Part shown: piece after piece, positions 1 to 7,825 of the stretch
Layout: each line of letters opens with the position of its first letter
Position numbering within the stretch: the first letter of the stretch is position 1
Origin: Neobacillus paridis
Lineage (GTDB): Bacteria; Bacillota; Bacilli; Bacillales; Cytobacillaceae
Assembly (NCBI RefSeq): GCF_016765675.1
Contig: NZ_JAESWB010000025.1
Coordinates: forward strand, 124,001 to 188,000
Direction: 5' to 3'
Length of the DNA stretch: 64,000 bases
Notes under the pieces: generated by a model
Database searches by the model: none
Told to the model about the DNA's origin: nothing
What the model saw: the letters and a program-made list of their open reading frames with translations, nothing else
Translations under genes and position numbers: made by a program

Positions 1-1
1 A

Positions 2-604
2 GGCAATTTATTGCTGACGGTGTTAAACTACACGGATAAAAACGTTGCGGCTTATGGGGTGGACATTGATGACTTGCTGCTCAAGCTTGCTTATATTAAT
101 GCCAATTTACAGCAGCAACCGGTGCAATTCTATAATCAAGACAGTTTAGAGACTCTCTTTATTGATCCGGTTGATGCGGTAATTGCAGATTTGCCTGTAG
201 GTTATTATCCCAACGATATCAGGGCCGATGATTATCAATTAAAGGCGGATAACGGTCATAGTTATGCCCATCATTTATTTATTGAACAAAGCGTTCGCCA
301 TACGAAACCGGGAGGATATTTATTTTTTATTATCCCAAATGGATTATTTGAAAGTGAACAAGCAGGTAAGCTTCATGATTTTATCAAGGAACATCTGTTG
401 ATTCAAGGATTGCTGCAGCTCCCTGTCAGCATGTTTAAAAATAAGAATGCTGCCAAAAGCATATTTATTGTTCAAAAGAAAGCTGCTGACCTTAAACCGC
501 CTAAGCAGGCATTACTAGTAAATTTACCAAGTTTATCAAATAAACTGGAAATGGATAAAATTCTATTTAAAATAAATAAATGGTTTCAAGACAATAAGGG
601 ATAA
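2..604 (+). CDS. ytxK: Class I SAM-dependent methyltransferase YtxK, C-terminal part (cut by window start)
   Basis: The reading frame is open to the left edge, so the N-terminus lies outside the window. The visible part begins GNLLLTVLN, which follows the SAM-binding glycine loop in N6-adenine-type methyltransferases. It continues through an acidic GVDIDDLLL strand and a DLPVGYYP motif in the position of the catalytic (N/D)PPY motif. The C-terminal half (PGGYLFFIIPNGLF) is typical of this family. Position directly upstream of ackA matches ytxK in B. subtilis. The substrate is not known from sequence. A hairpin with a T-run follows the stop, so it is probably transcribed separately from ackA. 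Confidence 0.85.
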   Translation, partial: GNLLLTVLNYTDKNVAAYGVDIDDLLLKLAYINANLQQQPVQFYNQDSLETLFIDPVDAVIADLPVGYYPNDIRADDYQLKADNGHSYAHHLFIEQSVRHTKPGGYLFFIIPNGLFESEQAGKLHDFIKEHLLIQGLLQLPVSMFKNKNAAKSIFIVQKKAADLKPPKQALLVNLPSLSNKLEMDKILFKINKWFQDNKG

Positions 605-632
605 CATCGTTCATTGGTGTTATCTCTTTTTT
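598..632 (+). terminator. Intrinsic terminator after ytxK
   Basis: GATAACA and TGTTATC arms, extended by a C-G pair, enclose a short loop and are followed by CTCTTTTTT. Confidence 0.75.
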
Positions 633-665
633 ATTTTATCAATTCTGAATAAAACTATATTTCGC

Positions 666-679
666 TGCAATCGATTACA
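666..679 (+). promoter_or_regulatory. cre-like CcpA site upstream of ackA
   Basis: TGCAATCGATTACA differs from the cre consensus TGWAANCGNTNWCA only at the third base. It lies just upstream of a plausible sigma-A promoter (TTGAAA at 693-698, 17-bp spacer, TTAAAT at 716-721). With a start near 728 the site is centred about 56 bp upstream. That is the arrangement known for CcpA activation of ackA in B. subtilis. The promoter assignment is inferred. Confidence 0.6.
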
Positions 680-820
680 TTTCAAAAGCATCTTGAAATG
701 CTATTTTCGCAGTGATTAAATGAAAATTCGGGGATGTAATACAAAGGTATTATGCACAAACTATAAGAGTAAATAAATGGATACAAAAAAATGTTTTTAG
801 ATAAAGGAGCGATCGTACAT

Positions 821-2014
821 ATGGCGAAAATAATTGCGATTAATGCCGGGAGTTCTTCTTTAAAGTTTCAATTATTTGAAATGCCGCAGGAAGAGGTCAT
901 TACAAAGGGGCTGATCGAGAGAATTGGGTTAAAGGATTCCATTTTTACGATTACAGCAAATGGTGAAAAGCTTCAGCAAACTCTGGATATTCCTGATCAT
1001 GAAGTAGCTGTTAAAATGCTGTTGGAAAAATTAACCTCACTTGGAATTATTGATTCATTGGATGAAATAGAGGGTATTGGTCATCGCGTTGTTCATGGCG
1101 GGGAAGAATTTAATGATTCCGTTCTTATCATTGATGAGGTATTACAGAAAATTGAAGGTTTATCGGAATTGGCGCCATTGCATAATCCGGCTAATGTGAC
1201 AGGAATTAAAGCGTTTAAACGGGTCCTTCCCAATGTCCCGGCTGTTGCGGTATTTGATACCGCCTTTCATCAAACAATGCCGGAAAGTTCTTTTTTGTAC
1301 AGCCTGCCGTATGAGTATTATCAAAAATACGGCATTCGAAAATATGGCTTCCACGGAACGAGCCATAAATACGTTTCCCAAAGAGCTGCAGAAATTTTAA
1401 GCCGTCCGCTTGAACAGCTGCGGCTGATTTCCTGCCACTTAGGGAATGGTGCGAGTATCGCAGCCATTCAAGGAGGAAAGTCGATTGACACTTCGATGGG
1501 CTTCACCCCTCTTGCCGGGGTAACAATGGGAACCCGGTCTGGAAACATTGACCCGGCACTTATTCCTTTTATTATGGAGAAGACGGGAAAGACAGCAGAA
1601 GAAGTACTGGAGATTTTAAATAAAAAGAGCGGCATGCTGGCTATTTCAGGTTTTTCAAGTGATTTACGAGATATTGAAATTCAGGCAAGTCAAGGTAATC
1701 AACGGGCACAGCTCGCTTTAGATGTTTTCTCCAATCGGATTCATAAATACATCGGTTCTTATGCAGCCCGCATGAATGGCGTGGATGCGATTATCTTTAC
1801 CGCAGGAATTGGTGAAAACAGCGATGTGATTCGCGAGAATGTGTTAAGGGGCCTGGAGTTTATGGGGGTTTATTGGGACCCTGCCCTTAACAAAATTAGA
1901 GGTAAAGAAGCATTTATTAGTTACCCCCACTCTCCCGTAAAAGTCATGGTCATCCCAACAAATGAAGAAGTCATGATTGCTCGCGATGTTGTCAGGTTAA
2001 CGGCAAATCGATGA
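821..2014 (+). CDS. ackA: Acetate kinase
   Basis: Interconverts acetyl phosphate plus ADP with acetate plus ATP, the ATP-yielding step of overflow metabolism. The 397-residue product has all family landmarks: [10 protein letters not shown] at the N-terminus, [25 protein letters not shown], the [13 protein letters not shown] loop and FTAGIGENS near the C-terminus. The ATG at 821 is chosen because AAAGGAG lies 11 bases upstream and the protein then starts [13 protein letters not shown]. An in-frame ATG at 791 would add ten unconserved residues. A cre-like site upstream suggests CcpA activation on rich carbon sources, and a terminator follows. Identification is secure. Confidence 0.97.
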   Translation: MAKIIAINAGSSSLKFQLFEMPQEEVITKGLIERIGLKDSIFTITANGEKLQQTLDIPDHEVAVKMLLEKLTSLGIIDSLDEIEGIGHRVVHGGEEFNDSVLIIDEVLQKIEGLSELAPLHNPANVTGIKAFKRVLPNVPAVAVFDTAFHQTMPESSFLYSLPYEYYQKYGIRKYGFHGTSHKYVSQRAAEILSRPLEQLRLISCHLGNGASIAAIQGGKSIDTSMGFTPLAGVTMGTRSGNIDPALIPFIMEKTGKTAEEVLEILNKKSGMLAISGFSSDLRDIEIQASQGNQRAQLALDVFSNRIHKYIGSYAARMNGVDAIIFTAGIGENSDVIRENVLRGLEFMGVYWDPALNKIRGKEAFISYPHSPVKVMVIPTNEEVMIARDVVRLTANR

Positions 2015-2024
2015 AGCAAAGACA

Positions 2025-2053
2025 AGCAAAGGCCCTGTGGCTTTTGCTTTTTT
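2025..2053 (+). terminator. Intrinsic terminator after ackA
   Basis: GCAAAGGCC and GGCTTTTGC arms (one G-T pair) with a short loop, followed by a T-rich tract. Confidence 0.75.
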
Positions 2054-2112
2054 CTTAACCCATTATTAATGTGCTATACTGGTAATAGAACCAGATTTAA
2101 GGGGGAATGTTG

Positions 2113-2946
2113 ATGCCGCTGACAGATCGCGAAAGAAAGGTCTTAAACGATATAAAGGAATGGGAAAATAATTTATTGAATTACCAACCAAATGATTTTC
2201 AATTAACCTATGAAAAATATTTGGAGAGGTCCTTTTCCCTATTACCGGAAAACTTGCAGAAACAATTTTTTGCTGTCATCGATACTTGGCTGTTTCACCT
2301 GCATGGCATTATTCAAGGTTCCCAGCTTCAAATGGATACAAAAGAAAGAATCATTGCGTCGGGAAGAATTTTTCAAAAGGAAATCGAAGAAATCACTGAC
2401 ATGCGGCGATTAACAATTGAGCAATTGCAATACATAGCTGAACAGCAAATTGCCAGACACCGTTTTTATTCATTCGCTCAAGGCGGATTGGCGGGAACGG
2501 GAGGTACCCTTTTATTGGGAACTGATATCCCGGCAATGGCTGTAATTAATTTACGAGTAGTCCAGCTAATTGCGATGACCTATGGGTTTGAAATAAATAC
2601 TCCCCATGAAATGATGACGTCTTTAAAGGTATTTCATACGGGCACATTGCCACCCAGGATCCAAAAAGCGGGATGGTCGATGTTGATGAAGGAATTAGCT
2701 GACGAAGATCATTACTTCTATGAAGGAAAAGAAGAAATTATAGACATTACCTGGATTGAACTGCCTGTACAACAATTATTAAAGGCAATGGTTATTACTT
2801 TATTTCGAAAAAAAATGATTCAAGGTATTCCCCTTGTCAGCATGGCAATAGGGGCTGGCGTAAATTATCAAATAACAAGAAAAGTAACAGAGGTGGCTCA
2901 CAAATATTATCAACTGCGCTATCTAAAGGCTAAAGGGGAGTTGTAA
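2113..2946 (+). CDS. EcsC family protein
   Basis: A 277-residue protein of the EcsC family, named after the third gene of the B. subtilis ecs operon; the biochemical role is not established. A Gly-rich hydrophobic segment (FAQGGLAGTGGTLLLGTDIPAMAVINLRV, given here by ends only: residues ~120-150) and the downstream helix around GIPLVSMAIGAGVN could contact membrane. AAGGGGG at 2099-2105 is too close to the ATG at 2107 but well spaced for the in-frame ATG at 2113, so the latter is preferred. It is separated from moaB by two bases, so the two are very likely co-transcribed. Nothing in the sequence ties it to molybdenum metabolism beyond this pairing. Confidence 0.8.
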   Translation: MPLTDRERKVLNDIKEWENNLLNYQPNDFQLTYEKYLERSFSLLPENLQKQFFAVIDTWLFHLHGIIQGSQLQMDTKERIIASGRIFQKEIEEITDMRRLTIEQLQYIAEQQIARHRFYSFAQGGLAGTGGTLLLGTDIPAMAVINLRVVQLIAMTYGFEINTPHEMMTSLKVFHTGTLPPRIQKAGWSMLMKELADEDHYFYEGKEEIIDITWIELPVQQLLKAMVITLFRKKMIQGIPLVSMAIGAGVNYQITRKVTEVAHKYYQLRYLKAKGEL

Positions 2947-2948
2947 GC

Positions 2949-3461
2949 ATGAGTACACAAGAACATAAAATGCAGGCACCACGGACAGTCAACTGTAAAG
3001 TCATTACAGTAAGTGATACAAGAAATCAAGAAACTGATAAAAGCGGCCGGCTGATGATTGATTTGTTGGAACAAGCGGGACATAAAATAGTGGAATACTG
3101 TGTTGTAAAGGACGAGATTGAACCGATAAGGAGAGAAATTTTACAAGCTTGCAGCCGTGAAGATATCGATGTAATTCTAACAAATGGCGGCACAGGAATT
3201 GCCAAGCGGGATGTAACGATTGAAACAGTAAAGGGTTTGCTGGATAAGGAAATTGTTGGTTTTGGGGAATTGTTCAGAATCCTGAGTTATCAAGAGGATA
3301 TTGGTTCGGCAGCTATTTTATCAAGGGCCATTGCCGGGGTGGTTCAAAATAAAGCGGTATTTTCAACACCGGGTTCTTCCGGTGCGGTTAAGCTTGCGAT
3401 GAATAAATTAATCCTCCCCGAGATCGGCCATGTTGTAAGAGAAATTAACAAGGATTTATAA
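2949..3461 (+). CDS. moaB: Molybdenum cofactor biosynthesis protein MoaB
   Basis: Member of the MogA/MoaB family that binds molybdopterin and, in MogA, adenylylates it before metal insertion. The fold landmarks are present: VITVSDTRN, the TNGGTGIAKRDVTIE phosphate-binding loop, and FSTPGSSGAVKLAM near the C-terminus. Length (170 residues) is normal for the family. The start follows a GGGGAG site overlapping the end of the EcsC gene. In B. subtilis moaB sits beside argGH; those genes are not here, and the next genes run on the opposite strand. No other moa/moe genes are visible in the window. Confidence 0.93.
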   Translation: MSTQEHKMQAPRTVNCKVITVSDTRNQETDKSGRLMIDLLEQAGHKIVEYCVVKDEIEPIRREILQACSREDIDVILTNGGTGIAKRDVTIETVKGLLDKEIVGFGELFRILSYQEDIGSAAILSRAIAGVVQNKAVFSTPGSSGAVKLAMNKLILPEIGHVVREINKDL

Positions 3462-3541
3462 AAGCCTACTTTTCATGGTGGTTTGCTAGGCTGGCGTCAG
3501 TGCCCGGCGGCTTATTGCCCTAACCGGTCACTTCCGCATAT

Positions 3542-3856
3542 TTATTGATGGACTTTGCCTGAAATGGTTTGATTTGCCCGGTACCAGAGCCATAAATCAT
3601 TTATGATCGATGCCAGCTCGGCAATCTCACTGTTCAACCGGCAGGAGCGGGGAAAATCAGTTTCATTGTCAAGTTGTGCTTGTTTTTTATTTATTTCCGA
3701 TTCCAGTTCAACAATCCGGTCAGGTATCGCTCCCCGAATTTTTTCCCAGTGGTAAAGAATAGCCTCTTGCGTTTCTTTACTATAATCCTCCCAGTCGGAT
3801 GATAATTCAGGAATAAAGATACCAAGACGCTTGTCGAAAGAAAAATATTCTTTCAT
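3542..3856 (-). CDS. Hypothetical cytosolic protein (104 aa)
   Basis: A 104-residue soluble protein with a strong start (TTGGAGG followed by ATG at eight bases). The sequence has no signal peptide or membrane span. It is rich in charged residues and likely forms a central helical hairpin or coiled coil (ELESEINKKQAQLDNE...LNSEIAELASIINDL), ending with the aromatic patch LWLWYRAN. I do not recognise a named family. It lies downstream of the minus-strand uspA gene but is separated from it by a terminator hairpin, so it is probably its own transcript. The clear ribosome site and codon use like its neighbours support a real gene. Confidence 0.7.
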   Translation of the reverse strand: MKEYFSFDKRLGIFIPELSSDWEDYSKETQEAILYHWEKIRGAIPDRIVELESEINKKQAQLDNETDFPRSCRLNSEIAELASIINDLWLWYRANQTISGKVHQ

Positions 3857-3930
3857 TGGTATTCCTCCAAGTTGTATAGTTATTTACCATTGTACTACAC
3901 AATCTTGATCGAGGGCTAAATTTTTTAAAA

Positions 3931-3961
3931 AAGCACGGAAGCTGCTATCGCTTCCGTGCTT
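3931..3961 (-). terminator. Bidirectional terminator downstream of uspA
   Basis: Perfect 12-bp arms AAGCACGGAAGC and GCTTCCGTGCTT around a 7-base loop. On the minus strand the stem is followed by a T-rich stretch. Confidence 0.85.
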
Positions 3962-3967
3962 AAAATT

Positions 3968-4420
3968 TTATTCGATATCTTTTTGTGTACGTATGACGAG
4001 AACATCACAAGGAGAATAGCGGATGATATGTTCAGAGACACTTCCCATAAAAAATCTTTCTACTACATTTAAGCCTGTAGCTCCGCAAAGGATTAAGTCA
4101 ACGTTGTGGTTCTTCGCGAGATCTCTTGGAATCCTTACTTTTGGAGAGCCAAAATCAATTTCGTATGTGACATCATGTAAGCCAGCTTCCAGAGCTTGTT
4201 TTTTATAATTCTCAAGCATGTCTGTTGCAAGTTTTTCTGCTCTGTCACCTACCACCGTGTCATATGCTTCGATCAATGCAAATGACCTGGTATCGATGAC
4301 ATGAACCAACAGCAGTTTTGCGTTATTTCTTTTGGCAATTTCAACCCCTTTTTTGAAAGCCCAATCTGCTTCTTTTGAGCCATCAATTGCAACCATAATT
4401 TTTTGGTATGTTACTCCCAT
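3968..4420 (-). CDS. Universal stress protein UspA family
   Basis: A 150-residue single-domain UspA protein. It begins KIMVAIDGSKEADWAF, the nucleotide-contacting first strand, and ends with GATG, nine residues, then GSVSEHI, which matches the G-2x-G-9x-G-S-[ST] ATP-binding signature. It is therefore probably an ATP-binding type of unknown target, expected to respond to growth arrest or stress. The ATG at 4420 is preferred: GGAGG lies ten bases upstream, whereas the earlier in-frame ATG at 4429 almost touches the ribosome site. A strong hairpin terminator follows. It is divergent from the small gene at 4527. Confidence 0.92.
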   Translation of the reverse strand: MGVTYQKIMVAIDGSKEADWAFKKGVEIAKRNNAKLLLVHVIDTRSFALIEAYDTVVGDRAEKLATDMLENYKKQALEAGLHDVTYEIDFGSPKVRIPRDLAKNHNVDLILCGATGLNVVERFFMGSVSEHIIRYSPCDVLVIRTQKDIE

Positions 4421-4526
4421 GATTATCATCTCCTCCCTTTGATTATACAATATTTAACAAGGAATAACTATTGCAATTTTTTGAACAATAAGAAGGAATT
4501 CAACTTTGAAAAAGGAGATTTTGAAT

Positions 4527-4685
4527 ATGGGTAAAAAAGATCCAAATAGGCAAAATTTATTCGAATTTGATGAGCATGGAACCAACCTAGTCGGGGAACA
4601 AATCATGGATGCCTATAATATCGGTTTTATCGACACGGAGACGACCGCCGATGAAAGTGATGAATTTTTTTCGGCTGAAGGGTAA
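4527..4685 (+). CDS. Small acidic protein (52 aa), unknown function
   Basis: ATG at 4527 is preceded by AAAGGAG at 4511-4517. The frame encodes 52 residues: a basic start (MGKKDPNRQNLFEFDEHG), a middle VGEQIMDAYNIGFID and a very acidic, Thr/Ser-containing tail ending DEFFSAEG. No membrane segment or cysteines are present. I do not recognise a family. The strong ribosome site, a divergent position relative to uspA and a length common for small Bacillus proteins support a real gene. It may be sporulation- or stress-associated, but no sequence evidence shows this. Confidence 0.6.
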   Translation: MGKKDPNRQNLFEFDEHGTNLVGEQIMDAYNIGFIDTETTADESDEFFSAEG

Positions 4686-4876
4686 AGAAAATCGCAGATA
4701 TAAGTTTTTTCTAATGTTAAACTGCTGAACGAACTTGTTAAAAATGGCTATACTACATGATTGGGGTAGCCTTTTGTGTGTTTATCACTGAAAATTACCG
4801 AAAGCAGGGCGATTACCCAAGACTTTATTAAGGCTCTTGCATATTCTTTAGTGAAAACACATGAGGAGGTTAAAAA

Positions 4877-5092
4877 ATGAATACTAATATGTATATGGGT
4901 CCTGGATATGAACAAATGCCGTATAATCCTGGTGACTCCCGGCTATGGGGAGGATTTGGCTGGGGTTTTAGGCCATGGGGCTTTGGCTTCAGACCATGGG
5001 GCTGGGGCTTTGGCCGGCCGTTCGGCTTTGGCTTCCCATTTGGCTTTGGTTTTGGCGGTCCGTTCTTTGGCGGTTTCCCATTCTTCATTTAA
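4877..5092 (+). CDS. Gly/Phe/Trp/Pro-rich small protein (71 aa)
   Basis: A 71-residue low-complexity protein. After MNTNMYMGPGYEQMPYNPGDS the rest consists of imperfect repeats of the types WGFGFRPWG and PFGFGF, ending GGFPFFI. GAGGAGG lies nine bases before the ATG and a perfect intrinsic terminator follows, so it forms a complete monocistronic unit. There are no cysteines, lysines or histidines. Composition resembles small Gly/aromatic-rich spore-surface or coat-associated proteins of bacilli; that comparison is only by composition. The opposite strand is also open because of the codon bias (GGN/TTY), but it lacks a ribosome site. Confidence 0.7.
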   Translation: MNTNMYMGPGYEQMPYNPGDSRLWGGFGWGFRPWGFGFRPWGWGFGRPFGFGFPFGFGFGGPFFGGFPFFI

Positions 5093-5136
5093 AAAAAATT
5101 AGAATTTTGGGCAGGATTAAATAAGACTAACACACA

Positions 5137-5165
5137 AAAACCAGCATCTAACTGATGCTGGTTTT
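5137..5165 (+). terminator. Intrinsic terminator after the Gly/Phe-rich gene
   Basis: Perfect arms AAAACCAGCATC and GATGCTGGTTTT with a TAACT loop. Confidence 0.85.
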
Positions 5166-5212
5166 ATATATTATTATTAGTGGAGCCGCAATTGCCGTAT
5201 TAAATATAAGAA

Positions 5213-5316
5213 AGTTTTAAACCACCACTCCTCAAAGTGGGTGTTCGCACAAAGTTCCTGCATGTCCCCCATGTCGTATAGACAGAGGCCTGTCATTTTA
5301 GCTTTGTTTTAAAACT
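5213..5316. other. Structured intergenic segment, possible small RNA
   Basis: A 104-base segment bounded by complementary ends (AGTTTTAAAC at 5213-5222 and GTTTTAAAACT at 5306-5316). It contains a CCACT/AGTGG hairpin (5225-5240) and a perfect GACAG-AGGC-CTGTC hairpin (5281-5294), with C-rich single-stranded stretches such as GTCCCCC between them. There is no open reading frame with a ribosome site. No intrinsic terminator is evident on either strand, so strand and function are unknown. I do not recognise an Rfam family. Confidence 0.35.
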
Positions 5317-5431
5317 CCCTATAACAGTCTAAAGGTTAAAACTTTATTATGATTACGTACAACGCAGCTTGTATAAGTATATTACTGCAAAACTTGCTAA
5401 AGTTCAATGTGAATAGTTGGAAATTGGTTTC

Positions 5432-6529
5432 TTATCTGATCATTTGTAGTTCTTTTGGAAATTTAGTCAATACCTTGGCACCTTCTGCGGTTATATAGAC
5501 ATCATCCTCTATCCGTACACCTGCTACATTTGGTACATAGATGCCCGGTTCAATCGTGTAAACCATGCCTTCTTCAATAACAAGCTGATTGGTTTCGGTC
5601 ATTGAAGGATACTCATGAATCCCAATTCCTAGACCGTGTCCCAGCCGATGTGGAAAATATTCACCGTAACCGGCATCAGTAATGATTTTCCGTGCAGTCA
5701 GGTCGACTTGGGCAGCCGTTACCCCCGGCTTGCTTGCTTCAATAGCAGCTAATTGAGCCTGTAAAACCGTATCATAGATTTCTTTCTGCTTATCATTAAT
5801 ATCACCGTAGGCAACGGTTCGTGTGATATCAGAACAATAACGATCCACCACAACTCCTAAATCAAAAAGGACAAAATCGCCTTTCCGAATTTTTGTATCT
5901 CCAGGGTTTCCGTGGGGAGAAGCAGCATTAGTTCCCGTCAATACCATTGTGGCGAAGGACATTTCGCTGACGCCCTTTTGTTTTAAGGCATATTCCAAAG
6001 CATTCAAAACATCAAGTTCCGTCTTGCCTTCTTTAATTTCGCTGCAGCCGAATTCAACAGCATAATCGGCCAGCGCGCATGCTTCTTGAATTGCTTTTAA
6101 TTCTTTTGCATCTTTAATCATGCGGAGCCTTCTTACTTTTTCTTCTGCCGAAACAAATACAGCTTTCGGGAACAATTGCAAAAGCTGTTCATATCGTTCA
6201 ACATTCATATGTTCTTTTTCAATCGCAGCTTTAGTCACCCCATGAATCCTTTTCCCAATCGCTGTGTGAATCATTTCCCATGGATGATCAATGTCGCTGA
6301 AGCCGATAATTTCTTGCTCCCAGCCTGACCGTTTTGCATCATGAACTTCCATTGCCGGACAGACTAAAAATGGCTCTGCCTCCTGGAAAACAGCCAGCGC
6401 AAGCAGCCGCTCGTGTGGGTCTGTATAATAACCGGTTAAATAAAAGACATTCTCTGAAGAGGTTAAAAAGCTAACTTCAATTTCTTGCTCCTTCATCCAT
6501 GTTTGCAGCTTTTCTAAACGCTGATTCAA
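5432..6529 (-). CDS. M24 family Xaa-Pro peptidase
   Basis: A 365-residue aminopeptidase-P/prolidase-like enzyme predicted to cut Xaa-Pro bonds in the cytoplasm with two metal ions. The N-terminal creatinase-like domain is followed by the pita-bread catalytic domain. The metal ligands are visible: Asp in LFDLGVVVD, Asp in CSDITRT, His in HRLGHGLG, Glu in YTIEPGIY and Glu in VRIEDD. The TTG at 6527-6529 is chosen because AAGGAGG sits eight bases upstream; the earlier ATGs at 6559 and 6547 have no comparable site, and the one at 6547 starts just ahead of the ribosome site itself. It is divergent from ytkL. Confidence 0.9.
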   Translation of the reverse strand: MNQRLEKLQTWMKEQEIEVSFLTSSENVFYLTGYYTDPHERLLALAVFQEAEPFLVCPAMEVHDAKRSGWEQEIIGFSDIDHPWEMIHTAIGKRIHGVTKAAIEKEHMNVERYEQLLQLFPKAVFVSAEEKVRRLRMIKDAKELKAIQEACALADYAVEFGCSEIKEGKTELDVLNALEYALKQKGVSEMSFATMVLTGTNAASPHGNPGDTKIRKGDFVLFDLGVVVDRYCSDITRTVAYGDINDKQKEIYDTVLQAQLAAIEASKPGVTAAQVDLTARKIITDAGYGEYFPHRLGHGLGIGIHEYPSMTETNQLVIEEGMVYTIEPGIYVPNVAGVRIEDDVYITAEGAKVLTKFPKELQMIR

Positions 6530-6708
6530 TTTTTTTGCCTCCTTCATATGTATTACCACATTGAGAGTATCAATTTAAAATTAAAAAGTAAACTATCAGT
6601 GACCGGTAAAAGTTCACCTAATTGTCCTTTGGCTTAGAAAAAGAGAAGGAATTTTAACTTTTTTATGGAAGTACATTAATGTATAGATATTAAAAAGGAG
6701 CTGAGAAG

Positions 6709-7389
6709 ATGAAAATTTCATATCACGGACATGCGGTTGTTCAAATTCAAACAAATGGAAAGACAATCTTAATTGATCCATTTATTACCGGTAACAGTTT
6801 AACTGATTTGAAGGCAGAAGAAGTAAAAGCAGATGCGATTATTTTGTCTCACGGTCATAATGACCATGTCGGCGATACCGTTGCGATTGCGAAACGAAAT
6901 GATGCTCTCGTTATTGCGAATGCTGATCTTACCACATACCTCAGCTGGCGAGGAGTTAAAACGCATGGTATGAATATTGGCGGTGCCTGGGAATTTGACT
7001 TTGGAAAGGTAAAGTTTACCCAGGCTTTTCACGGTTCAGGATACACCACAAATGACCATGAAATCATTTATTGCGGTATGCCGACGGGAATTCTGTTCAT
7101 GAGTGAAGGCAAAACGATTTACCATGCCGGTGATACCGGGTTATTTTCTGATATGAAGCTGATTGGCGAACGTCATCCAATTGATGTAGCATTTTTACCG
7201 ATCGGTGATAATTTTACCATGGGGCCTGAAGATGCAGCCTACGCAGCCAAACTATTAAAGGCCAAGATGGTGGTGCCCATTCATTACAATACCTTCCCGC
7301 CAATTAAACAAGATCCACATCGTTTTATCGAAATGCTAGAAGCTAGAAACGGAAAAGTCTTAAATCCAGGTGAGGCAATCGAATTGTAA
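6709..7389 (+). CDS. ytkL: Metal-dependent hydrolase YtkL (UPF0173, MBL fold)
   Basis: A 226-residue metallo-beta-lactamase-fold protein of the UPF0173 family. The HGHNDHVGD motif (residues ~48-56), [11 protein letters not shown] (the following Asp ligand) and the C-terminal [10 protein letters not shown] supply the metal ligands. The physiological substrate is unknown; L-ascorbate-6-phosphate lactonase-like sequences are relatives. AAAAAGGAG precedes the ATG at a good distance. It is divergent from the M24 peptidase gene. Confidence 0.9.
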   Translation: MKISYHGHAVVQIQTNGKTILIDPFITGNSLTDLKAEEVKADAIILSHGHNDHVGDTVAIAKRNDALVIANADLTTYLSWRGVKTHGMNIGGAWEFDFGKVKFTQAFHGSGYTTNDHEIIYCGMPTGILFMSEGKTIYHAGDTGLFSDMKLIGERHPIDVAFLPIGDNFTMGPEDAAYAAKLLKAKMVVPIHYNTFPPIKQDPHRFIEMLEARNGKVLNPGEAIEL

Positions 7390-7414
7390 AATTTATTAGA
7401 TTCACATACTTTTT

Positions 7415-7463
7415 TCCTCCTATTGTGCATACAGTGAAACAAGCAGTATTTATAATAGGAGGA
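7415..7463 (+). promoter_or_regulatory. Inverted repeat that would pair with the ribosome site of the next gene
   Basis: TCCTCCTATT at 7415-7424 is perfectly complementary to AATAGGAGGA at 7454-7463. The latter contains the GGAGG ribosome site for the TTG start at 7473. In an RNA starting upstream of 7415 the 10-bp helix would hide the ribosome site. Confidence 0.5.
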
Positions 7464-7472
7464 GTGAACAAG

Positions 7473-7706
7473 TTGAAAAAAAATAGATATTTACTTTGCC
7501 TGTTACTTTGTGGTTTGCTGCTTTATTTTGCTGTACCGCGGCTTTCGGTAACGGCTCAAGGGATTCAAGGAGTTTTCGCTATAACTTGGCTGATCTTTGC
7601 CTTGATGGTTATTGCCGGCAATTTAACGGCACTGCTTTATGCTCCGAAAAGAAAAGTGCAAAGATCCCAACCACAAAAATTGCCACGAAAATCCCGTTCC
7701 TTCTAA
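7473..7706 (+). CDS. Small membrane protein with two predicted spans (77 aa)
   Basis: Starting from the TTG at 7473, behind AGGAGG at nine bases, the protein is 77 residues. It has two hydrophobic spans (about residues 5-22 and 30-52) and a basic, Ser/Gln-containing tail KRKVQRSQPQKLPRKSRSF. The tail is expected to be cytoplasmic with both ends inside. No known family is recognised. An ATG at 7425 would add 16 residues but has no ribosome site. It lies between ytkL and ytoI, and its ribosome site is part of a perfect inverted repeat. Confidence 0.65.
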   Translation: MKKNRYLLCLLLCGLLLYFAVPRLSVTAQGIQGVFAITWLIFALMVIAGNLTALLYAPKRKVQRSQPQKLPRKSRSF

Positions 7707-7728
7707 CTGAATAATGTGAGAAAGCGCA

Positions 7729-7757
7729 TTGAATCAAGACTTTTAAAACTTTATAAT
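7729..7757 (+). promoter_or_regulatory. Sigma-A promoter for ytoI
   Basis: TTGAAT (7729-7734), 17-bp spacer, TATAAT (7752-7757), about 70 bases before the ytoI start. Confidence 0.65.
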
Positions 7758-7825
7758 GGAATTTAGGCATCATTCTAGAAAAGGTTCCAGAAGAAGCGAA
7801 TTCGAGAGTATAAAGGGTGAAGGTC

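Noticed and set aside
4870..5088. Minus-strand 72-codon frame rich in Pro-Lys
   Set aside because: It is the complement of the Gly/Phe-rich gene; the open frame results from GGN/TTY codons and has no ribosome site of its own.
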